Origin: Cephalotus follicularis
Lineage: Eukaryota > Streptophyta > Magnoliopsida > Oxalidales > Cephalotaceae
Length of the DNA: 64,000 nt
Direction of reading: 5' to 3'
NCBI GenBank assembly: GCA_001972305.1
Contig: BDDD01001823.1
Span: 150,099-214,098 of the forward strand
Below the pieces are notes generated by a model. It saw only the letters and a program-made list of their open reading frames with translations, was not told the DNA's origin and ran no database searches. Positions within the stretch are counted from its first letter, which is position 1. Each line of letters begins with the position of its first letter. Of this stretch, positions 54,885 to 64,000 are shown piece after piece. A program made the translations under genes and the position numbers.

Positions 54885-57600
54885 TGTCACACCCCGCATA
54901 TGATATACAACATTTAAGTGGTAACAATATGGCAATCAACATAAAAATATTATCTAGCTTATGCAATTTTACGATGAAATTAAAAACTTGTGGAAGCATA
55001 AAATAAATAAGCTGAATTTAACACGTATCACGCATCCCATACTACGTGATACAAAATTGTTCCATAACAATTCCCAACATTATTGTCGATTTCCATCAAC
55101 GGAGCGTGAGTAATAATACAAAACCAAATATCCATCAGGCATGATAAACATATTATCCGGGTAGCACAGTTATCCCAGATTCAAATAAACCATCAACCAA
55201 TTACAAAATATAAGAGAGGACATCACAGCCTTCTCTTCAAGCCCAAGTGTATGCAACCATAAAACCAGTTGCATCAATCTGAAATAGTAGGGGGCTAGCC
55301 TTTGTCCTCACTCGGCTAAGTAGCAAAGTCATAACTGCAATTCAGGATCAAAGATAAGGCATGCATGTAATGTATGCAATCGTGGAGGCAATACATAGTA
55401 TCCGATAATAATACATATATATCCGTGTATATAAATTTATAATAGCCAATAGAGCAAACATGCCAATTGGCTACAATCTAACAATCCAATATGCAGACAA
55501 AAGTTAAGAAGACATCTCCATCTCCTGGCTCAGTTGCTGTACTCCTGACTCCTATCCCGACTCCTGGACAACACGTAGCAGGCCACAATCCAATGTTACT
55601 AGCTCGCAGCTAAGTAACCAATCCACCATGGGTAACTCTAGCCAACTCCTGACACCTAGAGAGAAACCCACCATTAGCCGTCCATGGCAATCTCTACAAC
55701 GCGACTAACAGCAATAATCCACAATCCAATTCAAGCCATTTATGAAGATAAATACTTGAAAACATATATATTTGTCGAAATATATATCAATCCATTTTCC
55801 AAGTAAATTATGCATTAAATAAATACTTGAAACAACATATTTGTCAAAACATGTAACAATCATTTTAAACTGCATGTTTATTCAAAACATGCTTCAATCC
55901 ATTTTCAAAATTGCATTTCGGTTTGAACATAGCAATTTATACAAAATAATGATTTATAATAAATCGTGTGTGCAACTCCCTAAAAATGATAATTCATTTT
56001 TAAAGCAAGTAACAATCCAATTCAATCAACAATGCACAATCCAGACCCAATACAATGCAAATGCAATGCAATCGTATGGTAAAACGTGCTGAGAGTCATA
56101 TCTAGAGTCGTTACGGAATTAACGAGCCCAATTCGGGTCAAACTATCCAAACCAAGAGCATAAGCATTGACGCTTATCCACTGGGCGTCGACACTTATGT
56201 CCTGTAAGCGTCAACGTTTCGTTCACTCAAACCCAGGCGTAGCAGAACTGCAGGCGTCGACGCTTTCCCAAGGGCGTCAACACTTTTGTGATATCAGGAG
56301 ACATCACTTCACCGGTCTCGATTCCAGGGGGAAAATCAACCCCCAAACTTACACGCAATCCCAAAAATGTTCCTTGCAGGTGTAGTACGCACAACAGGTT
56401 ACCAATATATGCAACCAGTTCATCAACCCATCAACAATTCATGCAACCACTAGTGAAAAATTACAGTTCTGCAAATGTTCATATAAGTCGTCGACGTCTA
56501 TTTCCTTAACACATGAGGGCGTCGACGCTTATAACGTGAGCGTCGACGCTTAGAGAGTCCAGTAGCGTCATTATCATCGTTCCAACCAAAACCAGGGCAA
56601 ACAACTCCATAATCGTGTAAACCCAGTTCATTTATTCTTTTATATTATACATGCATAATCGTTTTTTTATATCACAGTAATAATCCCAACAATCCATACA
56701 ATCTGAATCAAGAAGCAATTCATGCATAATATCAATGGCATGTACATTAACTTTAATTCCAATTTTGCATGTATAAAGCCACTACAATCCCCTACCTCTG
56801 GTTTCAAGTTAGAAACCTTGAATGTCCACCTCTTTAAGTAAAAAAATCCCATCATAGTAGCTCCAAGATCGATCCCACAGCTGCAATTCCCAAGCTCCAA
56901 GTCCAAGCTTAAAGTGGTTCAAAAATGGAGGAAATTCTCTCCTCCTTTTCCTTTATAGATTTTCATAGTGTTTCCTTACCAACACTCCCTGCTTCTTTAA
57001 GGTGTGCTGTGGAAGTGTTTTTATGTTGGTCACCCTTCTCTCCCCCTTTTCCCAGGTCATGTGCATGAATCCCCCTGCCCTTTCTCCCTCTAACAGTTTG
57101 TTTCTTTCCTTTTCATTTTGCATGTGCAAATGGTGAAGGAGACTTATCCTCTTGGCATGCAATGCTAAGGCCACGTGCCTGGTGCATGCCTGACACCTTG
57201 CAAACATGGCCAACACATTTCACATGCATGTGAAGGCGTCTGGAAGCGATCTCCACTTGTCCCTTGAATCACATTTTCCCGTCAGTGTTTTAACGTGTCT
57301 CAGATTCGACACTAAGCATCAAAGTTAACATGAAAGCGTCAATGCTTATAGGGTTTTACCTCAAAGGCATCGACGCTACCAACAGGCGTCGACGTGCATG
57401 TGCATGAGTTTACGTGTGCTTTTGGTCCCACAGGCGTTGACGCTTTCATTAAGGCGTTGACGCTTTTAACCCAAAACTGCACCGTTTTGACTTAAAATGC
57501 TCCTTGATCATTCTAACATCTTTCTCTTCCAAAATTCAACATTTATAATTTGGAAAACATAATCAAAGTAAGGAATTTCATTATTCTTATTCATTCCTAA
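54885..57600 (-). repeat. Gy5 5' LTR, outer end missing
   Basis: The plus strand starts TGTCACACCCCGC. Landmarks: TAGCCTTTGTCCTCACTCGGC near 55295, TATATA stretch near 55420, type 2 palindromes at 56160-56560, CCCCTACCTCTGGTTTCAAG (donor-like in LTR sense) near 56790, and more type 2 palindromes at 57310-57465. The expected outer end GGGCRTTACA is not found; the LTR fades out near 57600. Confidence 0.8.
56160..57465 (-). repeat. Type 2 palindrome clusters (two groups) in Gy5 5' LTR
   Basis: Group near the LTR interior, 56160-56560: GGGCGTCGACACTT, AGGCGTCGACGCTTTCC, GGGCGTCGACGCTTATA and GAGCGTCGACGCTTAG. Group near the LTR start, 57310-57465: AAAGGCATCGACGCTACC, AGGCGTCGACGTG, AGGCGTTGACGCTTTC and AAGGCGTTGACGCTTTT. 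The donor-like block at about 56793 lies between the groups. The related Gy2 and Gy4 LTRs carry type 1 here. Confidence 0.85.
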
Positions 57601-58340
57601 CAATAGTTACCGTGTACTATAATCCCTCGTCATCCTTGACTCTGATCACGGCCTAGGGTAAGGATACGTGTCAACCCTAGATATGTTGGTATCTATAAAT
57701 CCGTATTTTACCATCATGACTATCGACAAGCCTTTCTGAAAGCCCTAGGTTCCAGCTCGCCATAACTTGCCCAGGTATTTCAAAGTACACAATGAATACA
57801 TACACTATAGAGACAATCACCCTCACATCAGGTATGATGATTCCTTGTTGCGCACACACTTACATTCACATAAATCCTGCAAGACCCAAAAGCTGCCTGT
57901 TTGCCAGTCCCACGAAAGAACTGTGTAGGGCAGAAATAAAAGTCAGACAGTCTCTATGTAATGCACGGCAGCCGCTTAGGTCTAAGGATCAGAAAAGTCA
58001 ATCAAGAACTTGCTAGACTCGTATAGTCTATACACTACTGTCTCAGATGGGAAACTATACTGACACAGGATACGTGACCATCCAAATAGAATTCCCATGG
58101 TGGGTCAAGATCAGTGTACATGCTCCTAGCACGCACCCTGCATTAGCTTTAGGGTTCAACCCAACTGGCAATGAGATACTCCACCCTCCCATTCGCGAGA
58201 GCAACCACAATACGGCAAGTCTGTCCTGTTCATGAATGCCCAAAATAAGAGAACCTATGACTTGGAACAGTTTAGTCACAGGGAATAAGGAAGTCGCTCT
58301 CATAGCCCTTGGCCCGACAACCAAGAAAGTGATACCAGAG
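57601..58340. other. Unassigned stretch between Gy5 LTR and Co2 pol
   Basis: No LTR terminus, palindrome cluster or protein family recognised on either strand. It takes the place where the rest of Co2 pol and its 3' LTR should be, so it is probably LTR or repeat sequence of another element. It shows no by-eye match to the sequence on the far side of Co2 (61341-62178). Confidence 0.35.
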
Positions 58341-58900
58341 TTTTCCTATTTCTGATAGACACAAGGCTCGTCTACATTTTTAATGAAGCCAACAGACTTG
58401 ATAGCCTCATCAAAACATATGTTCCACCTCCTAGATGCTTGCTTTAGGCCATAAATCGACCTCTGAAGCTTGCACACCATGTGCGAAAACTCAGTGGATG
58501 TAAACCCCTCGAGTTGGGACATATAAATGTCCTATTCAAGATGTCCATTTAAGAACACAGTCTTGACATCCATTTGCAGTATCTCATAATCATAATGAGA
58601 GTCAATAGCAAACAAATCCAAATAGATTTGAGCATCGCAACTGGTGAGAAAGTTTCGGTATAATCGAAAACATGTCGCTGCCTATACCCTTTAGCTATCA
58701 ATCGCGCTTTGTATGTCTCAATCTTTCCATTTGCGCCAATATTCTTCTTGAAGATCCACTTGCAACCAATAGGCACTATGAGCTCAGAAGCCTCGACCAA
58801 GTTCCAAACTCGGTTGGTGTACACAAAAACAATCTCAGATTTCATGGCACCTAACCATGCTTCAGAATCAGTGCCTTGCACTGCTTCCTGCAAGCTGGCA
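58340..58900 (-). pseudogene. Co2 reverse transcriptase, N-terminal part
   Basis: SEAWLGAMKSEIVFVYTNRVWNLV, CKWIFKKNIGANGKIETYKA, RLIAKGYRQRHVFDYTETFS and PVAMLKSIW, then a segment with CKLQRSIYGLKQAS further left. These are the early copia reverse transcriptase motifs; the YVDD region is not seen. Fossil. Confidence 0.85.
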
Positions 58901-59049
58901 GGCTCATCATCCTCGATGATGTTGGGTTCATCAGTGCCTTCAACAAGAAAACCATATCTCTATGACGCTGTTGAAACCATACCTGATCTCCTCACTTGAG
59001 GAGTGCTTGTATGAGATCTAATCTCATCCTAGAATCTAATTCCAGTCAT

Positions 59050-60345
59050 GTCTCTAGAGGTACTAACCTCTAATTCCTCTCAGTTATACGGTATTTCTTC
59101 CAGTGGCAACTCCTCGAGTTCCACTTTGCTCCCACTGCTTCCTGCGAGTATGTATTCCTTCTCCAGGAAAACTGCAATACACGAAACAAACACCTTTTGT
59201 TCACTAGGATGGTAGAAATAATATCCCATCGTTTCTTTAGGATACCCCACAAACCGGCACCGATCTGATCGTGCCTCCAGCTTACTAGGTTCCGACCTTC
59301 TAACGTAAGCTGGATTGCCCCAAACTCTCAAATGTTTTAGGCTGGGTTTCTTTCCTGTCCATACCTGGTATTGAGTGGAGGGAACAGGTTTCGAGGGAAT
59401 CTGGTTAAGGACATATGTAGCTGTTTCGAGTGCATGACCCCAAAAAGAGGTAGGTAGGCCAGCAAAATACATCATGGACCAGACCATATTCATCAAGGTC
59501 CGATTCCTCCTTTCGGACACACCATTATGCTGTGGTGTTCCTGGAGGGGTCCACTGTGAGAGAATCCCATTATCTTTAAGATAATTCTGGAAATGAGCAG
59601 ATAGGTACTTGCCCCTTCGATCTGATTGAAGTGTTTTAATGGGCTTACCTGTTTGCTTATCTACTTCATCTCTAAATTCCTTGAACCTCTCAAAGGAATC
59701 TCATTCGTGTCTCATTAGAAACACGTACCTGTACCGTGACAAATCATCGGTAAAAGTAATGAAGTATATATATCCTCCTCGAGCACTGCCCAATATAGGT
59801 CCACAGACATCGGTGTGGATTATACCTAGTAAATCCAATGCCCTCTCTCCATGACCGGAGAAGGGAGATTTTGTCATTTTTCCAAGAAGGCATGATTCAC
59901 AAGTTGGAAAGGACTCTAAGTCTTGGATGCCCAAATGACCATCCTTCACAAACTTTGACATCCTTGCCTCACTCGGATGACCCAATATGCAGTGCCAAGC
60001 ATAGGATTGATTGATTTCATTATTCTCTCTTTGTCTTTTAGTTCCTTGCTCGATTGACAATGCTTTTTTGTAATCAGTATTCAGAACATAAATCCCATTA
60101 TCAATGTGTCCCTCATATATGATATTTTTTTCACTTGATAAAAGAGAACAACCATTCACATTAAAATTAAGCTCTAAGCCCAATTTAAACATGTACGAAA
60201 CACTAACATTGTTCCGTATTAAGTTCTCAACCAAATAACAAGGATTTAAACTTATTACAAAACCACCAGGAAAATGTAAACCATAAACTTCTAGAAGTCT
60301 TGCAATGATCCTTGATCCATCACCCAGTCGTAGGTCCACTGCTTC
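59050..60345 (-). pseudogene. Co2 pre-integrase and integrase region
   Basis: Minus-strand segments include DLRLGDGSRIIARLLEVYGL (end of protease), SYAWHCILGHPSEARMSKFV with CESCLLGKMTKSPFSGHGER (zinc region), IIHTDVCGPILGSARGGYIY and FTDDLSRYRYVFLMRHE (core). Further left are SERRNRTLMNMVWSMMYFAG, WGHALETATYVLNQIPSKPV and FVGYPKETMGYYFYHPSEQK. Typical copia integrase. Fossil. Confidence 0.85.
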
Positions 60346-60369
60346 TTCAGCTCTAAGCTGTCTTGTGCT

Positions 60370-61335
60370 TCATAGACCCTGCCAAGAATTGCAAGTATTA
60401 GTACCATAACCAGTGTCTAACACCCAAGAAGAACTAATATTAGAAGCTACATGAAGCTCAATCATGTAAGTACCTGAACCAGAGGCACCAGTAGTGGAAG
60501 CAAGAAACTCCTTGTTATCATTTTTCCAATGTCCTTGTTTCCCACAGTGGAAACAAGCTTTCTCATCCATAAGCTGTTTGAGCTTATCCTTGATAATACC
60601 CCCAACAAATCCTTGTGGCTTTTCCTTCTTTATGCTATTCTTCTTCTTCTTTGCATCACCTTTCTTTTCAGACCCACTCTTATTCTGGGCAGTCTTTGAA
60701 GAAGAAGGAAAAAACATAACGGCAAAATTTGACTTACCAATGTCAAGATTCGTCTTCGCATTCCTGAGCATACCCACAAGCTCAGGCAAAGAACAATCCA
60801 CCTTGTTCATGTGGAGGCTCGATATAAACTACGAAAATGATCGAGGGAGGGATGACAGAATGAGATCTATGTGGAAATCGGTATCCATAGTCAAATCCAG
60901 TTGAGCCAAGTGCTCAATAAGATCTATCATCTTCAGTTAATGCTCATGGGCAAAAGTTTCATCCACCATCTTTGGACTAAAAAGAGGAAGAGAGAGGTTG
61001 AACCTAGCAGTCCTAGAACGCACGCCATACAACTCCTTAAGACAGAAAAGTATAGCACCAAGTCTCTCCATATGCTCGTGCTATCGCTGTAGCTCCGGCA
61101 CCATGCCAGTTATAGCGAGGCACCGAGCCTGCTCGTCATCATCAAGCCACTTAGCAATAGCGACCTAATTTTCCAAAGATGGATTGTCACCAAGTATGGG
61201 GGGTGATTCCATCATCACATGAGACAACTTCAATGATGTTAGAACAAAGCGCAAGTTACGCTGTCAATCAAGGAAATTTGGCCCATCCAACTTATTAGTC
61301 TCTAAGATTCTTGCAATTGCGGTGCTGAGAGACAT
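60370..61335 (-). pseudogene. Co2 gag and protease region
   Basis: Gag opens near 61335. A helical segment SLPELVGMLRNAKTNLDIGK precedes a lysine-rich linker, then the CCHC-like knuckle CFHCGKQGHWKNDN. The protease begins SSSWVLDTGYGTNTC with D-T-G near 60410. Typical copia order. Fossil. Confidence 0.8.
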
Positions 61336-61340
61336 TTTCT

Positions 61341-62178
61341 AGCAAAGTATATATATAACGTATAGGAAACAATAAAGAGATTATTAGGAAATATTATATT
61401 TTCCATTTTCATGTTACTACCATAACACTCAGTCTTTAGTGCTTATGGTTTCTCCCACTATTCTAATCGTATCCCACACCTCCATGTGGAATTTGGGAGA
61501 TATAATCTCCTAGTGGGGATTGGAATCTATCTCAGCATGTTATGGCCTTGACTTTAGCATGACAAACCACAACACCCAAGATAGGTAGGCTCACCTGCCA
61601 ATTTACACAGCTCAGGATCTAATCCCACATGCTCGTGTAAGATCCAATCATAGCTTCGGCCTACCAGGTCAATATGATCTCAGCTTTAGCATGACAAACC
61701 ATTAGAGCCAGTATAAGTCTACACCCACAATCCTCAAAGTAATACACATGTTTTGACACCCATACGTTCATGTGTCCAAGTGCAAAACATTTTGATTTCC
61801 TTGCAGTATCTAATACTGATGTTGAGATGACACTAAATAGATCGTGGACCTTAACATTAGCTAACCACCCACAACCTATCAATGCCACACAACAAGAACT
61901 ATGGAAGGCCACGTAGGGTCACTCTTAGTGTCCCTGGCGTTAAGATTTATTATTTCATCCTTGGAGGGATTTCAGGTCTCACATTATAATTAAGCCGATC
62001 CATTAATTAATTCATTGGTTATCTTAGCCAAATCAAATTAATTATGGCTTACATGCAGTGACGTAATTGGACGAATTGTCCAACACCTGCATCCGAAGTA
62101 CAACATAAAACATGGTTAGGCGAGGGATAATTCTATAGTGATTCACACGAACCAATGTGATCACCGGGTCTCTTAGGT
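61341..62178 (-). other. Probable Co2 leader and 5' flank
   Basis: No coding potential was seen. A direct repeat TTTAGCATGACAAACCA occurs at about 61553 and 61685. No LTR end or primer binding site could be fixed, so the boundary of Co2 on this side is open. It ends where LTR-e starts. Confidence 0.4.
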
Positions 62179-63285
62179 TGTAATAACCGCAATTTCAATT
62201 AATATACATTGTACACTTGATGAATAAAGTATGCATTATATTAAATTTTAATGTCGAATTACTATATAAATTGGGGTTATTGAATTGTTGGGTTGACCTG
62301 AAATGCAAAAGTGGTGAAACACACTTAACCAACCAAAATAATCCTCAAATAGTCGACTATCACAGGGGAACAATCGACTGGTTGATTCGTTGAGTGGACA
62401 GTTGGCTATCAAGAAATATAGTCGACTGGTAAAGTACAGGATAGGTGTCTGTGCATGGCGCTAGACAGAGCAGAGGCATGGCATACAATGGACAGGTGTC
62501 GTATGCATGTCACCAGTTGTATCAACATGCAAAAGTGATGTTTTTCATGTGTTCTTCATTCCTACAAGTCTGAAACACAACAGAAGTCAGTGAGAAAGAA
62601 ACAAGGGAAAGGAAGTATGCATGTGAGAGAGAGAAGGGGAAAAATCTGAGTAATAGAGTAAATGAGTGAAACGGGAATTGCGATACGAATTCCTTTATAA
62701 AATAGATGGTAAGAGGAAGCTTGATGGTTAGAAAAACACTAGAGGAGAGAGAGATTTGTTTTGGAGAGTGCATGTTGATAGTTGGAGTTGCAAAGGGAGT
62801 TTGAAGCTTTAAATCTTCCTGGTAAGTCACCAATTCGAGTTATTACTGATATTAGGGTTGTTAATGAATTAAACATGCTGATGTTAGTTATATGTATCCA
62901 CTATTAAACACGACTTTTGAATTATAAACCTGGAATTAGAGATGGAAGTGAGAAGTGGTTTAAAATGTGAAATTGAAGCTTAAAGAGTTGTTGATAAGCT
63001 ACTGATTCGAATATGGTGATTATCATGACTAGCCAACTAGTTAAACTTACTAGTGGAAGATTTGAGTTGGTTGAAGAACTTGTACCTAAAGAGAGAAATC
63101 AATCCAATTTGATTTCGGGATAGCATTTGAGGTAAGGGTATCGACATGTTTTAGAAGATATGGTATGTATAGCATGTTTGGATAATGTCCCTGTGATTGC
63201 ATGTTATTATTTTGGTTTGAATTGGAAGTTGAACATGCATACTCTGTTTTTGTTGAACGGTTTTCCGACATTTCTGGGCAAAAAC
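62179..63285 (+). repeat. LTR-e: beginning of a gypsy-type LTR
   Basis: Starts TGTAATAACCGCAATTTC. A small type 1 cluster (62348-62430: AGTCGACTATC, CAATCGACTGG, CAGTTGGCTA, TAGTCGACTGG) sits about 170 bases in, like the first clusters of Gy4 and LTR-d. Near 62817 is TTCCTGGTAAGTCACC, a donor-like site at the place of AAGGTAGGGG elsewhere. It stops where LTR-f begins. Confidence 0.6.
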
Positions 63286-64000
63286 TGTAACGCCCGGCAT
63301 TTTCTGGGATGTAATATTTCCATTTATGATGTAATATTAACTTTAGAATAATGAGAATATTGAGTTTTGACTTGAAAGATGCTTGAAAACCCTAATTATG
63401 GACTTAGAAATGGAGTGTGTATGTTAAAGCCTGAAACGGCGCAGTTTTGACCGAAAGACATCGACGTCTTTCGGAAAGACGTCGACTCCTTTGTGAGCCA
63501 GGGCACACGTAAATGCATGGGCATGCACGTCGACTCGGGAGGGAGACCTCAACACCTTCTTACAAAAGGAGAAAAGACATCGACGTCTAAGGGAAGACGT
63601 CGACTCCTTTGGTACGAATGGACAGCACGTTCTTCGCCTGCAGGTTAACGTGGGAAGGGAATTGTTTAGGGCTTCACCTAACGCCTTTCCTGGTGCGATT
63701 CGACGTGTTGGGCATGCCTGTGTGCCGACCATGAGCACTAAACCTACTCTCACGTGGAACATGCAAGGATCATGCCATCCTAACATGCCATCTGCATAAG
63801 AAAATGAAAAGAAGACAAAAAAATGTGAAGAAAGAGAGAAAGTGGGAGAGATTTCGGGTTGGCCTGTGTAATGACAAAAGAAAAGGAGTGGGAAGAAGAT
63901 ATCTGCATATAGATATTCCTCCACACTTCTCTCTCTCGTTTTATAACACCAGAAGGAAAGAGAGAAGAGAGAAAGAGAAAAAGTGTGTGTATGTGCCATT
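63286..64000 (+). repeat. LTR-f: start of a Tekay-type LTR with type 3 palindromes, running off the right edge
   Basis: TGTAACGCCCGGCATTTTCTGGGATGTAATATTTCC resembles the start of LTR-d (2656). A cluster at 63445-63615 has GACATCGACGTCTTTC, AAGACGTCGACTCCTTTG, CACGTCGACTC, GACATCGACGTCTAAG and AAGACGTCGACTCC. The long minus-strand frame is antisense LTR and is not taken as a gene. Confidence 0.65.
63445..63615 (+). repeat. Type 3 palindrome cluster in LTR-f
   Basis: Core AGACGTCGAC or ACATCGACGTC. It shares the central TCGA but has different arms from types 1 and 2. Five units are seen, paired as ACATCGACGTCT followed by AAGACGTCGACTCC. Confidence 0.75.

Larger units (their letters stand above)
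58340..61340 (-). mobile_element. Co2: Ty1/copia remnant, minus strand
   Basis: Minus-strand order from right: gag start near 61335 (MSLSTAIARIL), gag knuckle, protease, pre-integrase zinc region, integrase, and the first half of reverse transcriptase, which ends near 58340. The rest of reverse transcriptase and RNase H are not seen. LTRs could not be delimited on either side. Unlike Co1, it has no palindromes and no long extra ORF. Lineage not resolved (not Sirevirus-like). Broken, with about half a dozen breaks. Confidence 0.8.

Noticed and set aside
58055-58324. 89-residue minus-strand frame in the unassigned segment
   Set aside because: No recognisable domain, no continuation of Co2 pol, and codon pattern not distinguishable from chance.
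552-62430. SalI site (GTCGAC) clusters as cloning or vector artefact
   Set aside because: The sites are embedded in diverged, differently aged LTRs with mutated copies, so they are genomic.
63424-63999. 191-residue minus-strand frame at the right edge
   Set aside because: Antisense of LTR-f including its palindrome cluster and C/T-rich tract; no domain recognised.

Overview
The window reads as plant nuclear DNA, most likely a eudicot heterochromatic or intergenic block. No host gene, tRNA or rRNA could be supported. Nearly all of the 64 kb is nested LTR retrotransposon remains: Ty3/gypsy chromoviruses of Tekay/Del type, one Sirevirus-like Ty1/copia element, a second copia remnant, and two very short-interior non-autonomous gypsy derivatives. 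Primer binding sites matching the initiator tRNA-Met 3' end (TGGTATCAGAGC or TGGTATCGGAGC), LTRs of 1.3-3.7 kb and chromodomain-like integrase tails support the plant assignment. Genus cannot be told. All elements are treated as fossils. Ages are by-eye LTR comparisons only.

Layout. 1-6101: four LTR pieces (LTR-a on minus; LTR-b and LTR-c on plus; LTR-d a solo LTR with target duplication CCGTG sitting inside LTR-c). 6102-6644: unassigned. 6645-7845: gypsy integrase remains in head-to-head inverted arrangement, followed by the 3' LTR of Gy1. That LTR is split over 7846-7982, 22518-24327 and 32614-33017 by two later insertions: Gy2 (minus, 7983-22517, duplication AAAGC) and Co1 (copia, 24328-32613, duplication TTTAT). 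Gy3 (10255-18315) sits inside the 3' LTR of Gy2. 33018-33345: inverted LTR piece. 33346-37753: NA1, a non-autonomous element with a 416-bp interior, cut at its right by Gy4 (37754-47309). Gy5 (minus) occupies 47310-48026 and 53331-57600, split by NA2 (48027-53330, interior 382 bp, duplication CCATA). 57600-62178: copia remnant Co2 (minus) with flanking sequence. 62179-64000: two more LTR starts (LTR-e, LTR-f).

The most unusual signal is not a gene. Almost every LTR, gypsy or copia, carries clusters of short palindromes centred on TCGA. Type 1 is CAGTCGACTG/CAGCCGACTG, type 2 is AAGCGTCGACGCTTT, and type 3 is AAGACGTCGACTCC. Type does not follow LTR lineage, so the clusters look like exchangeable cassettes. 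In the Tekay-type LTRs there are two clusters, one in the upstream part of the LTR and one between a conserved donor-like block (AAGGTAGGGG) and a conserved acceptor-like block (GCTAACCCCCTAC...CAGRTTGATGCAG). A three-copy type 1 cluster also lies inside Co1, just upstream of an extra ORF (29650-30630) in the env-like position.

The genes do not form a host pathway. Each autonomous element once carried gag, protease, integrase, reverse transcriptase and RNase H for its own copying. NA1 and NA2 keep only LTRs, primer binding site, a short leader shared with Gy3 and a polypurine tract, as expected if they relied on proteins of Gy3-like elements.
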